From the NCBI GenBank assembly GCA_947496695.1, contig CANMEI010000008.1, positions 171,160 to 235,159 of the forward strand: a stretch of 64,000 nt of DNA, written 5' to 3'. Within the stretch, counting starts at the first letter, position 1. Each line of letters starts with the position of its first letter. The position numbers and the translations under genes are program-made. The stretch is from an uncultured Cellulophaga sp. (GTDB taxonomy: Bacteria > Bacteroidota > Bacteroidia > Flavobacteriales > Flavobacteriaceae). Positions 9,589-17,442 of the stretch are shown piece by piece. The notes under the pieces were generated by a model. The model was not told where the DNA came from and ran no database searches. It saw only the letters and a program-made list of their open reading frames with translations.

Positions 9589-11052
9589 CTATTTTTTCTT
9601 TGTAAATATCTGTCTTAAGGTGTCGTTTTCAAGTTTGTAAGTAATTCCTAAAAAGAGTAACAAAAGTATACTGCCTATTATAATATTTCTATTAAAAATG
9701 TAGAAAGATAGAGTTGAAAATAAAATTGATACTGATAGATAAAACCCTATTTTTCTTAAGCTATAGGGTATTGGGTAATTTTTTTTACCCAACCAATAGG
9801 ATAAAATCATCATTGTACCGTATGCAACTAAGGTAGCAATTGCCGATGCCATATAGCTAATAAGTGGTATTAATATTAAATTTATTAGAATAGTTAATAC
9901 TGCACCGATACATGAAATAAATGCTCCGTATCTGGTTTTGTCTGTTACTTTATACCATACTGAAAGATTATGGTATATTCCTAAAAAGAAATTTGCTAAT
10001 ATAACTAAAGGAACAATTTTCATGGCCTCCCAATAGTCAGAATTATTTACAAATAATAGTTTTAAAATATCTGAATATACAATTACAGATAACAAGATAA
10101 CACTACCAATAATTACAAAGTAGTTGGTGATTTGTGCGTATGCTTTTTGAGGATTTTTTGAATTAGAATGACTAAAAAAGAAAGGTTCTATTCCCATTCT
10201 AAATGCTGTAGCAAAAAGAGTCATAAATAAAGATAATTTATAACAAGCAGCATATTTCCCAATTTCAATAACAGCAATATTTTTAGGCAATAACCAATTT
10301 AATAAAATTCTATCAAAAACTTCATTTATACTAAAAGCAATTCCTGCTACTAGAACTGGCATTGCATATTTCATCATTTTACACCATAATTCTTTATTGA
10401 AAGTATATTTATTTTTCAAATATAAATTAGACATTAATAAGAGCGTTATCGCACTTGCAATTAAGTTTGATATGAATATGTATGATATTTGATAATTTGG
10501 CTTGTATAGGCTATTAAAAATCGATTCTTGGTTGTTTAATATTAGTTTAGGTAATAGCACTAGAAAAAATAAATTTAAGCCTAAGTTGATACTTACGTTT
10601 ATAATTTTAATTACCGCATATTTCATTGGTTTTTCATTAGCTCTTAACCATGAAAACGGTATAATCACCAAAGCATCTAAAGCTAGTATATAAATAGCAT
10701 AAGTAATATATTTAACCTCAATTCCTGATAATGCTGAGAATTGATTTTTAAATACAAGGCTTACTATAAAAAATAATAGTGTTGAAACTAAAATGGAAAT
10801 TAATGAAGTTGAAACTACTTGTGATTTGTCATTTGACTTGTGAAAAAACCTAAAAAAGGCTGTCTCCATTCCGTAAGCTAAAAAAACATTAAATATAGCG
10901 AACCAAGAAAATATTACAGAAACTTCTCCATACAAACCAGGAGGCATATGATCTGTATACAGACGAACTAAAAAGAATGATAACATTCTAGGTAGAACTG
11001 TAGCTAAACCATAAATAAAGGTTTGCTTAAAAAGTTTTTTAAATGGATTCAC
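9589..11052 (-). CDS. polysaccharide flippase, MATE/Wzx-like
   Basis: A 487-residue membrane protein with about 14 hydrophobic segments, beginning with the TFIYGLATVLPRML motif of oligosaccharide flippases (PST family). It would move lipid-linked sugars across the inner membrane. It lies with dut and a sugar nucleotidyltransferase 37 kb from the second flippase in the polysaccharide cluster, so it probably serves another glycan. Its start is preceded by the terminator that ends the ATP synthase operon. Confidence 0.85.
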   Translation of the reverse strand: MNPFKKLFKQTFIYGLATVLPRMLSFFLVRLYTDHMPPGLYGEVSVIFSWFAIFNVFLAYGMETAFFRFFHKSNDKSQVVSTSLISILVSTLLFFIVSLVFKNQFSALSGIEVKYITYAIYILALDALVIIPFSWLRANEKPMKYAVIKIINVSINLGLNLFFLVLLPKLILNNQESIFNSLYKPNYQISYIFISNLIASAITLLLMSNLYLKNKYTFNKELWCKMMKYAMPVLVAGIAFSINEVFDRILLNWLLPKNIAVIEIGKYAACYKLSLFMTLFATAFRMGIEPFFFSHSNSKNPQKAYAQITNYFVIIGSVILLSVIVYSDILKLLFVNNSDYWEAMKIVPLVILANFFLGIYHNLSVWYKVTDKTRYGAFISCIGAVLTILINLILIPLISYMASAIATLVAYGTMMILSYWLGKKNYPIPYSLRKIGFYLSVSILFSTLSFYIFNRNIIIGSILLLLFLGITYKLENDTLRQIFTKKK

Positions 11053-11162
11053 TAGGTGAAAAATTAGAGCTTAAAAGTACTTATTTAAAGCCTGAGAACA
11101 AAGTATGTTCTTTTGTTTACGAGTTTTGACTAAATATTATAATGCTTTAACTTCTAAAATAG

Positions 11163-11191
11163 AAAAAACCTCATGTTAAATGAGGTTTTTT
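11163..11191 (-). terminator. Intrinsic terminator after atpG
   Basis: Arms at 11163-11174 and 11180-11191 are perfectly complementary (12 bp, core ACCTCAT/ATGAGGT, 5-nt loop) with A and T runs at the ends. It lies 24 bp beyond the atpG stop on the minus strand and closes the ATP synthase operon. Confidence 0.88.
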
Positions 11192-11214
11192 AATATTTTT
11201 GACTAGTGTGAAGT

Positions 11215-12075
11215 TTAGTTTTTCAATGCTTCTGCACCACCAACAATTTCTAATATTTCATTAGTAATTGCAGCTTGTCTAGCTTTATTGTATGTTAATT
11301 TTAACTGATCTCTTAATTCAGTTGCATTATCAGTTGCTTTATGCATAGCTGTCATACGAGCACCATGCTCACTTGCAAATGAATCACGGATACTTTTGTA
11401 CAATTGAGTTTTAAGTGATTTAGGTATTAATTGCTCAACAATTTCTGCTTTTGAAGGCTCATAAACATAATCAGCACTAATAGTTTCTTCTGAAGTAACA
11501 GGCACAATTGGTAAAAACTGTTCCGTCATTACAATTTGAGTGGCTGCATTCTTAAACTTGTTATACACAATTTCAATCTTATCATAAGAACCACTGGTGA
11601 ATTTTTCCATTAATTCTTCTGCAATAACCGTTACATTGTCAAAAGTAAGATCATCATAAATAGTACTGTGATTGTTTATAACAGTATATTTTTTTTCTAA
11701 AATGTCATTAGCTTTTTTACCTATAGCCATAAAATCAACTTGCTTAGCAGCATATGTTTCACTCGCTAAAAGACTAACTTGTTTGATAATATTAGTATTA
11801 AATGCACCACATAAACCTCTATTTGATGTTATAGCCACAATTAATACCTTGTTTACCTCACGGTTATCAGCATATTGACTTCCAGATTCAGCATTTAAAC
11901 TAGCACTTAAACTTTGTAAAAGTTCCGTAAGCTTATCCGAATAAGGACGCATAGCAGTAATAGCATCTTGTGCTTTTTTCAACTTAGCCGCTGATACCAT
12001 TTTCATGGCACTAGTAATCTGCATCGTTGAAGAAACGGATGATATTCTGTTACGTATTTCTTTTAAGTTTGCCAT
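11215..12075 (-). CDS. atpG: ATP synthase F1 subunit gamma
   Basis: Central rotor shaft of F1, 286 residues. The N-terminus MANLKEIRNRISSV and the ITSAMKMVSAAKL segment (about 21-33) plus the C-terminal ARQAAITNEILEIVGGAEAL helix are the conserved coiled-coil halves of gamma. It is the last gene of atpBEFHAG and is separated from atpA by 70 bp containing a 16-bp inverted repeat. Confidence 0.97.
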   Translation of the reverse strand: MANLKEIRNRISSVSSTMQITSAMKMVSAAKLKKAQDAITAMRPYSDKLTELLQSLSASLNAESGSQYADNREVNKVLIVAITSNRGLCGAFNTNIIKQVSLLASETYAAKQVDFMAIGKKANDILEKKYTVINNHSTIYDDLTFDNVTVIAEELMEKFTSGSYDKIEIVYNKFKNAATQIVMTEQFLPIVPVTSEETISADYVYEPSKAEIVEQLIPKSLKTQLYKSIRDSFASEHGARMTAMHKATDNATELRDQLKLTYNKARQAAITNEILEIVGGAEALKN

Positions 12076-12091
12076 TCTGTATTTAGAATTG

Positions 12092-12132
12092 AGTATTGAA
12101 TATTGAGCTGTTTTAACTCAATATTCAATACT
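12092..12132. repeat. 16-bp perfect inverted repeat between atpA and atpG
   Basis: Arms 12092-12107 and 12117-12132 are exact reverse complements with a 9-nt loop. The arms are built from repeated ATTGA/TATTGAG words. There is no long T-run after the stem on the minus strand, so it resembles an mRNA-stabilising or processing hairpin, or a dispersed intergenic repeat, more than a classic terminator. Confidence 0.8.
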
Positions 12133-12145
12133 AAATGAAATCTAA

Positions 12146-13720
12146 TTAATATTTTGCTGATAAATCTTTTGATACTGATACTAAAATATCAATAACTTCA
12201 TCAGTTAATTTTCCTTTTTTCAAAGTATCTAACGTGTCTCTATGCTTAGCATTTAAGAACTCGATAAAATCACGTTCAAATTCTTTTACTTTATTTACAG
12301 GAACATTTTTTAATAAGTTTTTAGAACCAGCATAAATAATTGCTACTTGGTCTTCAACTGTGTAAGGGTCGTTTTGTGCTTGCTTCAGAATTTCAACATT
12401 TCTACGTCCTTTTTCAATTACATTTAAAGTAGCAGCATCTAAATCTGAACCAAACTTAGCAAACGCTTCTAATTCACGGAACTGTGCTTGATCTAGTTTT
12501 AAAGTACCAGATACTTTTTTCATTGATTTTATTTGTGCGTTACCACCAACACGTGATACTGAAATACCTACGTTAATTGCTGGACGAACACCTTGGTTAA
12601 ATAAATCTTGTTCTAAGAAAATTTGACCATCTGTAATAGAAATTACGTTGGTTGGAATATATGCAGAAACATCACCTGCTTGAGTTTCAATAATAGGTAA
12701 AGCAGTTAATGAACCACCACCTTTTACAATTGGCTTCAATACATCAGGAAGATCGTTCATATCTTTTGCAATAGCATCATTCGCGATAATTTTTGCAGAA
12801 CGTTCTAATAAACGAGAGTGTAGGTAAAATACATCACCTGGGTATGCTTCACGTCCTGGTGGTCTTCTTAATAAAAGAGAAACTTCTCTATAAGCAACTG
12901 CTTGTTTAGATAAATCATCATAAATAATTAAAGCTGGTCTACCTGTATCTCTAAAATACTCACCAATTGCAGCACCTGCAAATGGAGCATAAACTTGCAT
13001 AGAAGCAGGATCAGAAGCATTAGCAGCTACAATTGTTGTATAAGCTAATGCACCATTATCTTCTAATGTTTGTGCAATATTTGCTACTGTAGATGCTTTT
13101 TGACCTATAGCAACATATATACAATATACTGGATTACCAGCATCGTAAAATTCTTTTTGATTTAAGATGGCATCAATACAAACAGTAGTTTTACCAGTTT
13201 GACGGTCACCAATAACAAGTTCACGTTGACCTCTACCTACAGGAATCATAGCATCAATTGCTTTAATACCCGTTTGTAATGGCTCAGTAACAGGTTCACG
13301 ATAAATTACACCTGGAGCTTTACGCTCTAGTGGTAAATCGTAAAGTTCGCCAGATATAGCACCTTTACCATCTATTGGCTGTCCTAATGTATTCACAACA
13401 CGACCAACAATACCTTCACCAACTTTGATAGAAGCAATTGTTTGTGTACGTTTTACAACAGTACCTTCTTTAATATCTCTTGATGGGCTTAACAATACAA
13501 CACCAACGTTGTCTTCTTCTAAGTTAAGAACGATACCTTGCAATCCGCCTTCAAATTCAACTAACTCACCATATTGTACATTAGATAATCCGTAAACTCT
13601 TGCGATACCATCACCAATTTGTAAAACTGTACCTACTTCGTCTAAAGATGCACTAGCCTCAAATCCTGATAATTGTTGTTTTAATATTGCTGATACCTCA
13701 GCGGCTTTTACTCCTGCCAT
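12146..13720 (-). CDS. atpA: ATP synthase F1 subunit alpha
   Basis: The 524-residue non-catalytic nucleotide-binding subunit of F1. The Walker A loop is GDRQTGKTT (171-179) and the alpha signature [17 protein letters not shown] follows at about residue 290, with the Walker B-like [10 protein letters not shown] just before it. Length and motif order are normal. It follows atpH with a 56-bp gap that contains a possible internal promoter -7 box. Confidence 0.98.
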   Translation of the reverse strand: MAGVKAAEVSAILKQQLSGFEASASLDEVGTVLQIGDGIARVYGLSNVQYGELVEFEGGLQGIVLNLEEDNVGVVLLSPSRDIKEGTVVKRTQTIASIKVGEGIVGRVVNTLGQPIDGKGAISGELYDLPLERKAPGVIYREPVTEPLQTGIKAIDAMIPVGRGQRELVIGDRQTGKTTVCIDAILNQKEFYDAGNPVYCIYVAIGQKASTVANIAQTLEDNGALAYTTIVAANASDPASMQVYAPFAGAAIGEYFRDTGRPALIIYDDLSKQAVAYREVSLLLRRPPGREAYPGDVFYLHSRLLERSAKIIANDAIAKDMNDLPDVLKPIVKGGGSLTALPIIETQAGDVSAYIPTNVISITDGQIFLEQDLFNQGVRPAINVGISVSRVGGNAQIKSMKKVSGTLKLDQAQFRELEAFAKFGSDLDAATLNVIEKGRRNVEILKQAQNDPYTVEDQVAIIYAGSKNLLKNVPVNKVKEFERDFIEFLNAKHRDTLDTLKKGKLTDEVIDILVSVSKDLSAKY

Positions 13721-13745
13721 GTTATTAAAGATATAAGTTGTGGCA

Positions 13746-13753
13746 CAAATATA
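13746..13753 (-). promoter_or_regulatory. Possible -7 box upstream of atpA
   Basis: Minus strand reads TATATTTG, an exact match to the Bacteroidota TAnnTTTG element, 26 nt before the atpA start. No TTG is visible at the expected -33 distance, so support is weak in AT-rich DNA. Confidence 0.25.
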
Positions 13754-13776
13754 AATTTTCTACCACGTTATTATAA

Positions 13777-14316
13777 TTATAAACTGTTTGTAAATTCTCT
13801 TTTTAAATTTCCTAATTTACTAGCGATGCTTGCATCGTATTGTAAATCTCCAACCCTAAGTATAAAACCTCCAAGAATTTTTTCGTCAATTGTATTTTCA
13901 ACAACAACTTTTTTTCCAGTTAATTCAACTACTTTATTCAATATTTTTTTCTCTAAATCAGATGTTAATGCTACGGCTGTTGTTACAAAAGCAACGCCTT
14001 GACCTTTTAACTCTTCATTTAAGATAATATATTTTTGAGCTACTTCATTTAAAAGGTCAACTCTTTTATTCTCAATTAAAACATTAACCAAGCCTTGAGT
14101 TATTTCATTTGAACCTTTAAAAACTTCAGTAATAATATTTTTTTTATCTGAACTTTTAACAACAGGGCTATTCAGTACATCTGAAAGCTCTTTGTTTCCA
14201 CTAATTGTTTGAGCAATAGAACGCATGTCTTCCTCTAAAGCTTTTAAGGCTTTATTTTCAACCGCTTGGTCTAAGGTTGCTTTTGCGTATCGTAATGCTA
14301 CTCTAGATTCGCTCAT
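13777..14316 (-). CDS. atpH: ATP synthase F1 subunit delta (OSCP)
   Basis: Peripheral stalk subunit of 179 residues linking F1 to the b subunits. The N-terminal helical domain begins SRVALRYAKATLDQA, and the C-terminal segment has the typical VDEKILGGF-like pattern (here IDEKILGGFILRVGD, about 143-157). It starts 4 bp after the atpF stop, in the normal FHA order. Confidence 0.95.
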   Translation of the reverse strand: MSESRVALRYAKATLDQAVENKALKALEEDMRSIAQTISGNKELSDVLNSPVVKSSDKKNIITEVFKGSNEITQGLVNVLIENKRVDLLNEVAQKYIILNEELKGQGVAFVTTAVALTSDLEKKILNKVVELTGKKVVVENTIDEKILGGFILRVGDLQYDASIASKLGNLKREFTNSL

Positions 14317-14320
14317 GCTT

Positions 14321-14821
14321 CTAGTTTAATTTAATGTCACCTAACATGTTTTCAACCAATTGTAATTGCTTGTCTTTGTTAGATAATTGTTCTTGTATTA
14401 CTTTTTCTGCGATTTCAAGAGATAATGTAGCTACTTGATTTTTAATATCAGCTAGAGCTACTTTCTTTTCACTTTCAATAGCATCTTGAGCATTTTTAAG
14501 CATTTTATCTCCTTCTGTCTTAGCTTGATCTTTTGCTTCTGATAACATCTTATCTTTAATGTCACGAGCATCTTTAATCATAGCTTCTCTTTCAGTACGA
14601 GCTTCTTGTAATAAACGCTCACTATCAGCAGTGATATTTTGCATTTCTTTTTTTGCATTTTCAGCAGCAGCAAGTGCATCTGCAATACCAGTCTCACGTT
14701 CGTTTAAAGAATTTAAGATTGGTTTCCATGCAAATTTCATCATTAATAAAATTAATATTAATAATATAACGGCTTGCATTACAAATAAGCCTGGAGAAAA
14801 ATCGTTTAATAAAGTTTCCAT
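14321..14821 (-). CDS. atpF: ATP synthase FO subunit b
   Basis: A 166-residue peripheral stalk subunit with one N-terminal membrane helix (about residues 10-30) and a long charged, Ala-rich coiled coil (about 40-150). The NPGL-like start (here NDFSPGLFVMQAV) and the WKPIL motif after the membrane helix are family marks. A hairpin followed by T residues lies in the 93-bp gap before it, after atpE. Confidence 0.95.
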   Translation of the reverse strand: METLLNDFSPGLFVMQAVILLILILLMMKFAWKPILNSLNERETGIADALAAAENAKKEMQNITADSERLLQEARTEREAMIKDARDIKDKMLSEAKDQAKTEGDKMLKNAQDAIESEKKVALADIKNQVATLSLEIAEKVIQEQLSNKDKQLQLVENMLGDIKLN

Positions 14822-14854
14822 GATGTGAAAAAGTTAAATTTCTTATTTTTTAAT

Positions 14855-14895
14855 TTTAAAAAACCGTTTCTGTAACCAACCGTTACAGAAAGCGG
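14855..14895 (-). terminator. Terminator-like hairpin between atpE and atpF
   Basis: Arms 14867-14876 and 14882-14891 pair perfectly (TTTCTGTAAC type, 5-nt loop), extended by CCG/CGG (14864-14866 with 14893-14895) across a one-base bulge. On the minus strand the stem is followed by GGTTTTTT. It may be a leaky terminator or a 3'-end-stabilising structure that lets atpE be made in excess of downstream subunits. Confidence 0.7.
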
Positions 14896-14914
14896 CTCTT
14901 TTTACTTTTAGGAA

Positions 14915-15124
<210 letters not shown>

Positions 15125-15142
15125 TTAAAAAATAAACTCTTG

Positions 15143-16339
15143 TTAAATGAAATCACCTCTAACGTCTTCTACATCATCAACTTCATGGCCTTGTTTATCA
15201 TGCTCATGTTCGTGCTCATGTTCTGCAACTGCCATACCGATAAACAATGATGATAACATTGTAAATATAAATGCTTGTAAAAAAGCGACTAAAATTTCAA
15301 TAAGTGAGATGAATAATGCTAGTATTAATGACAGTCCAGTTGAGCCTACAGCTCCAAAAGATTCTTTTAAAGTTATCATTAGGGCTATTAAACTCATTAC
15401 TACAAAGTGACCAGCGGTCATGTTTGCAAACAAACGAATAAGTAGTGAGAAAGGTTTTGTTAACATACCTAGAATTTCAATAGGCATTAAAATAATTTTC
15501 ATTGGCACTGGTACACCTGGCATCCAGAAAATATGTTTCCAATAATCTTTATTACCGCTAAAAGTAACTATTAAGAAAGTGAATATTGCTAGACATACTG
15601 TTACTGCAATTTGTCCTGTTACATTAAATCCGAATGGAGTTAGGCCTAGTAAGTTTAATATCCAAATAAAGAAAAATACAGTTAGTAAGAACCCCATAAA
15701 TTTACGGTAGTGTTTTTCGCCAATATTCGGACGAGCAATTTCATCACGTACATAAAGTACTAATGGTTCTAATACTCTTGAAAAACCTGTAGGTATTTTA
15801 CTCTTTTTGTATCCTCTAGCTAAAGCTCCAAAAAGTAATATCATTAATAAACCTACAAATAGCATACCTACAACACTTTTAGTAATTGAAAAATCTAATA
15901 CTTTGTGTGCATTAATAGGGTGATGGTGCTCATCAAAATTTACATGTGATGCTGAAGCATCTAGTTCGTAAATTTTACTATGAATTTTTGTAAGTTTAGT
16001 TCCGTTTCGCTCGACTATAACATGACCAGCATCATCATGATGAAATTCTGACGATATAAAAGTTGCCAAACCGTTACTTGTCCAAACAATTACAGGTAAA
16101 GGAAAACCTATATGTTTACGTTCACCGGAATTATTATTATATGAAAATAAGTGGAAATCATGAGTATCTTTAAGGTGATGAGCGATATAATCGTTTATAC
16201 CATCTTTAGTATTTATTTCTTCACCTTTTTCAGTAGAATGCTCCTCTTTCTCTTTATTAGAAATTGAAAATCCTTGAAATGAGATCAAAAGGATAATTAA
16301 TAAAGCTACTCTACTAAGGTATTTTGATGCTATATTCAT
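15143..16339 (-). CDS. atpB: ATP synthase FO subunit a, long Bacteroidota form
   Basis: Proton-channel subunit of 398 residues, much longer than the roughly 270 of enterobacterial AtpB. It has a signal-like leader (1-26), an extra soluble N-terminal domain (about 27-145) typical of Bacteroidota, then five to six membrane helices. The essential Arg lies in LLIRLFANMTAGH (about residue 300). The C-terminal tail has alternating EHEHEHEHD followed by an acidic stretch. A well-formed promoter precedes it, so it heads atpBEFHAG. Confidence 0.95.
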   Translation of the reverse strand: MNIASKYLSRVALLIILLISFQGFSISNKEKEEHSTEKGEEINTKDGINDYIAHHLKDTHDFHLFSYNNNSGERKHIGFPLPVIVWTSNGLATFISSEFHHDDAGHVIVERNGTKLTKIHSKIYELDASASHVNFDEHHHPINAHKVLDFSITKSVVGMLFVGLLMILLFGALARGYKKSKIPTGFSRVLEPLVLYVRDEIARPNIGEKHYRKFMGFLLTVFFFIWILNLLGLTPFGFNVTGQIAVTVCLAIFTFLIVTFSGNKDYWKHIFWMPGVPVPMKIILMPIEILGMLTKPFSLLIRLFANMTAGHFVVMSLIALMITLKESFGAVGSTGLSLILALFISLIEILVAFLQAFIFTMLSSLFIGMAVAEHEHEHEHDKQGHEVDDVEDVRGDFI

Positions 16340-16378
16340 TATAAACGATTCGAAAAATTACTCCCTTAAAATTTTGTG

Positions 16379-16407
16379 CAAAGGTAGTTATTAAAAATAA
16401 ATATCAA
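16379..16407 (-). promoter_or_regulatory. Promoter of the atpBEFHAG operon
   Basis: On the minus strand TTG (complement of 16405-16407) is followed after 18 nt by TACCTTTG (complement of 16379-16386), a near-ideal flavobacterial -33/-7 pair. The expected transcript would start about 30-35 nt before the atpB ATG. Confidence 0.65.
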
Positions 16408-16434
16408 ATTATTTTTTGTTTTATTCTTAACGAA

Positions 16435-16812
16435 CTAAATTTTCTTTAATATTCTAGAAATAATGAATACTTCAACGAAGAGAAAAACTCCTAATGGAAC
16501 TAGCATTGAAATTCTATCTGATTGAGGCAATGGAACTTCCGAAAACATTGTGCTTTTAAAGAGTATTGCAAAGAATATTATTTTTAAAAATAGCGTAGCT
16601 AAATATAAGATGCCAATTTGTTCTTTTAAAATATCTTCATAGACTAAATAGGTAAATAATATGCAAATACTAAGCGAAAATAGATAATGATATAAGTAAA
16701 TGTTGCCTAAGGGGAATGAAACAGTATTATTTAATACATATAAATGCGTGTATTTAGAAACTAGAAATAATACTGTGAAAACAATTATATATTGTATTAT
16801 TGATTTTGACAA
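16435..16812 (-). CDS. small membrane protein before atpB (AtpI-position)
   Basis: A 125-residue protein with about four hydrophobic segments and a short basic C-terminus (RILKKI). I do not recognise a characterised family. Its place between the AtpZ-like gene (5 bp) and atpB is that of AtpI, which assists c-ring assembly in other bacteria, so an AtpI-like function is a positional inference only. Confidence 0.7.
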   Translation of the reverse strand: MSKSIIQYIIVFTVLFLVSKYTHLYVLNNTVSFPLGNIYLYHYLFSLSICILFTYLVYEDILKEQIGILYLATLFLKIIFFAILFKSTMFSEVPLPQSDRISMLVPLGVFLFVEVFIISRILKKI

Positions 16813-16817
16813 TGTGC

Positions 16818-17045
16818 TTAGTTATTTAAGTTATTTGCTTGACGAATCATCGCATAAGTTGCAACAAAAATAGCAATAAGTGTGATAGCTATTTCTAAAT
16901 AGTTTGTAACAAATTTTTTATCTAACCAAGCACCTAGTAAATTTCCCAAATATATTGTAATACCCATTTGAATACCAATACCTGAGAGTTTAGCGGCTGT
17001 TTGTAAGCCTTTGTTTGTTTTTTTAGGATGCTTTTGCGGTTCCAT
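16818..17045 (-). CDS. AtpZ/AtpI family ATP synthase assembly protein
   Basis: A 75-residue protein with two membrane helices. The GIGIQMGITIYLGNLLGAWLD segment matches the AtpZ/AtpI family, which is linked to FO assembly and, in Bacillus, a divalent-cation channel. The ATG at 17045 gives the family-like start MEPQKHPKK; longer readings upstream would lie inside the bactofilin gene and lack similarity. The gene overlaps the bactofilin 3' end by 23 bp in another frame, implying translational coupling. Confidence 0.78.
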   Translation of the reverse strand: MEPQKHPKKTNKGLQTAAKLSGIGIQMGITIYLGNLLGAWLDKKFVTNYLEIAITLIAIFVATYAMIRQANNLNN

Positions 17046-17439
17046 TTGCGGGAGTTGCTTTGCTAACAGTTTTGCCACCACCCATTGTACAGGCAGCATT
17101 AAATGTTGCACCAGGTTCAACTGCTAGTTTTGAAACAGAAACAACACCTTCAATTTTAGCAGAAGATTTTAATGATAATAAGTTTGTTACTAAAAGTTCA
17201 CCATTAAAGCTACCTTCAATATCAGCATTAACACATTCTACTTTACCATGTATATAGCCGTCTTTACCAATAACTACTTTACCAGATGTTTTTACATTAC
17301 CATCTAATTTTCCGTCAATTCTAAAATCAGCTTCTGATGTAATGTCACCTTTAATTTTTGTGTTTTTTTCTATACGATTAGGTTGTCCTCCTATTTCTGC
17401 CATTGCTTTGGGTTTTTGTTTTTTATTATCTGAAAACAT
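17023..17439 (-). CDS. bactofilin (polymer-forming cytoskeletal protein)
   Basis: A 138-residue bactofilin (DUF583). The core (about 20-120) is a right-handed beta-helix built from short repeats such as DGKLDGNVKTSGKVVIG and a GYIHGKVECVNADIEG unit, flanked by flexible ends. Bactofilins self-assemble into membrane-associated filaments that position wall and surface machinery. It starts 3 bp after sprE and overlaps the AtpZ-like gene, so the three are likely co-transcribed. Confidence 0.9.
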   Translation of the reverse strand: MFSDNKKQKPKAMAEIGGQPNRIEKNTKIKGDITSEADFRIDGKLDGNVKTSGKVVIGKDGYIHGKVECVNADIEGSFNGELLVTNLLSLKSSAKIEGVVSVSKLAVEPGATFNAACTMGGGKTVSKATPANGTAKAS

Positions 17440-17442
17440 GTT

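Noticed and set aside
9589..11052. First flippase as part of the O-antigen cluster
   Set aside because: It is nearly 28 kb from the cluster's nearest gene, lies in a dut-nucleotidyltransferase unit, and the cluster has its own flippase.
17046..17120. Longer N-terminus for the AtpZ-like protein
   Set aside because: The added 25 residues lie wholly inside the bactofilin gene in another frame and lack family similarity; the ATG at 17045 gives the expected start.
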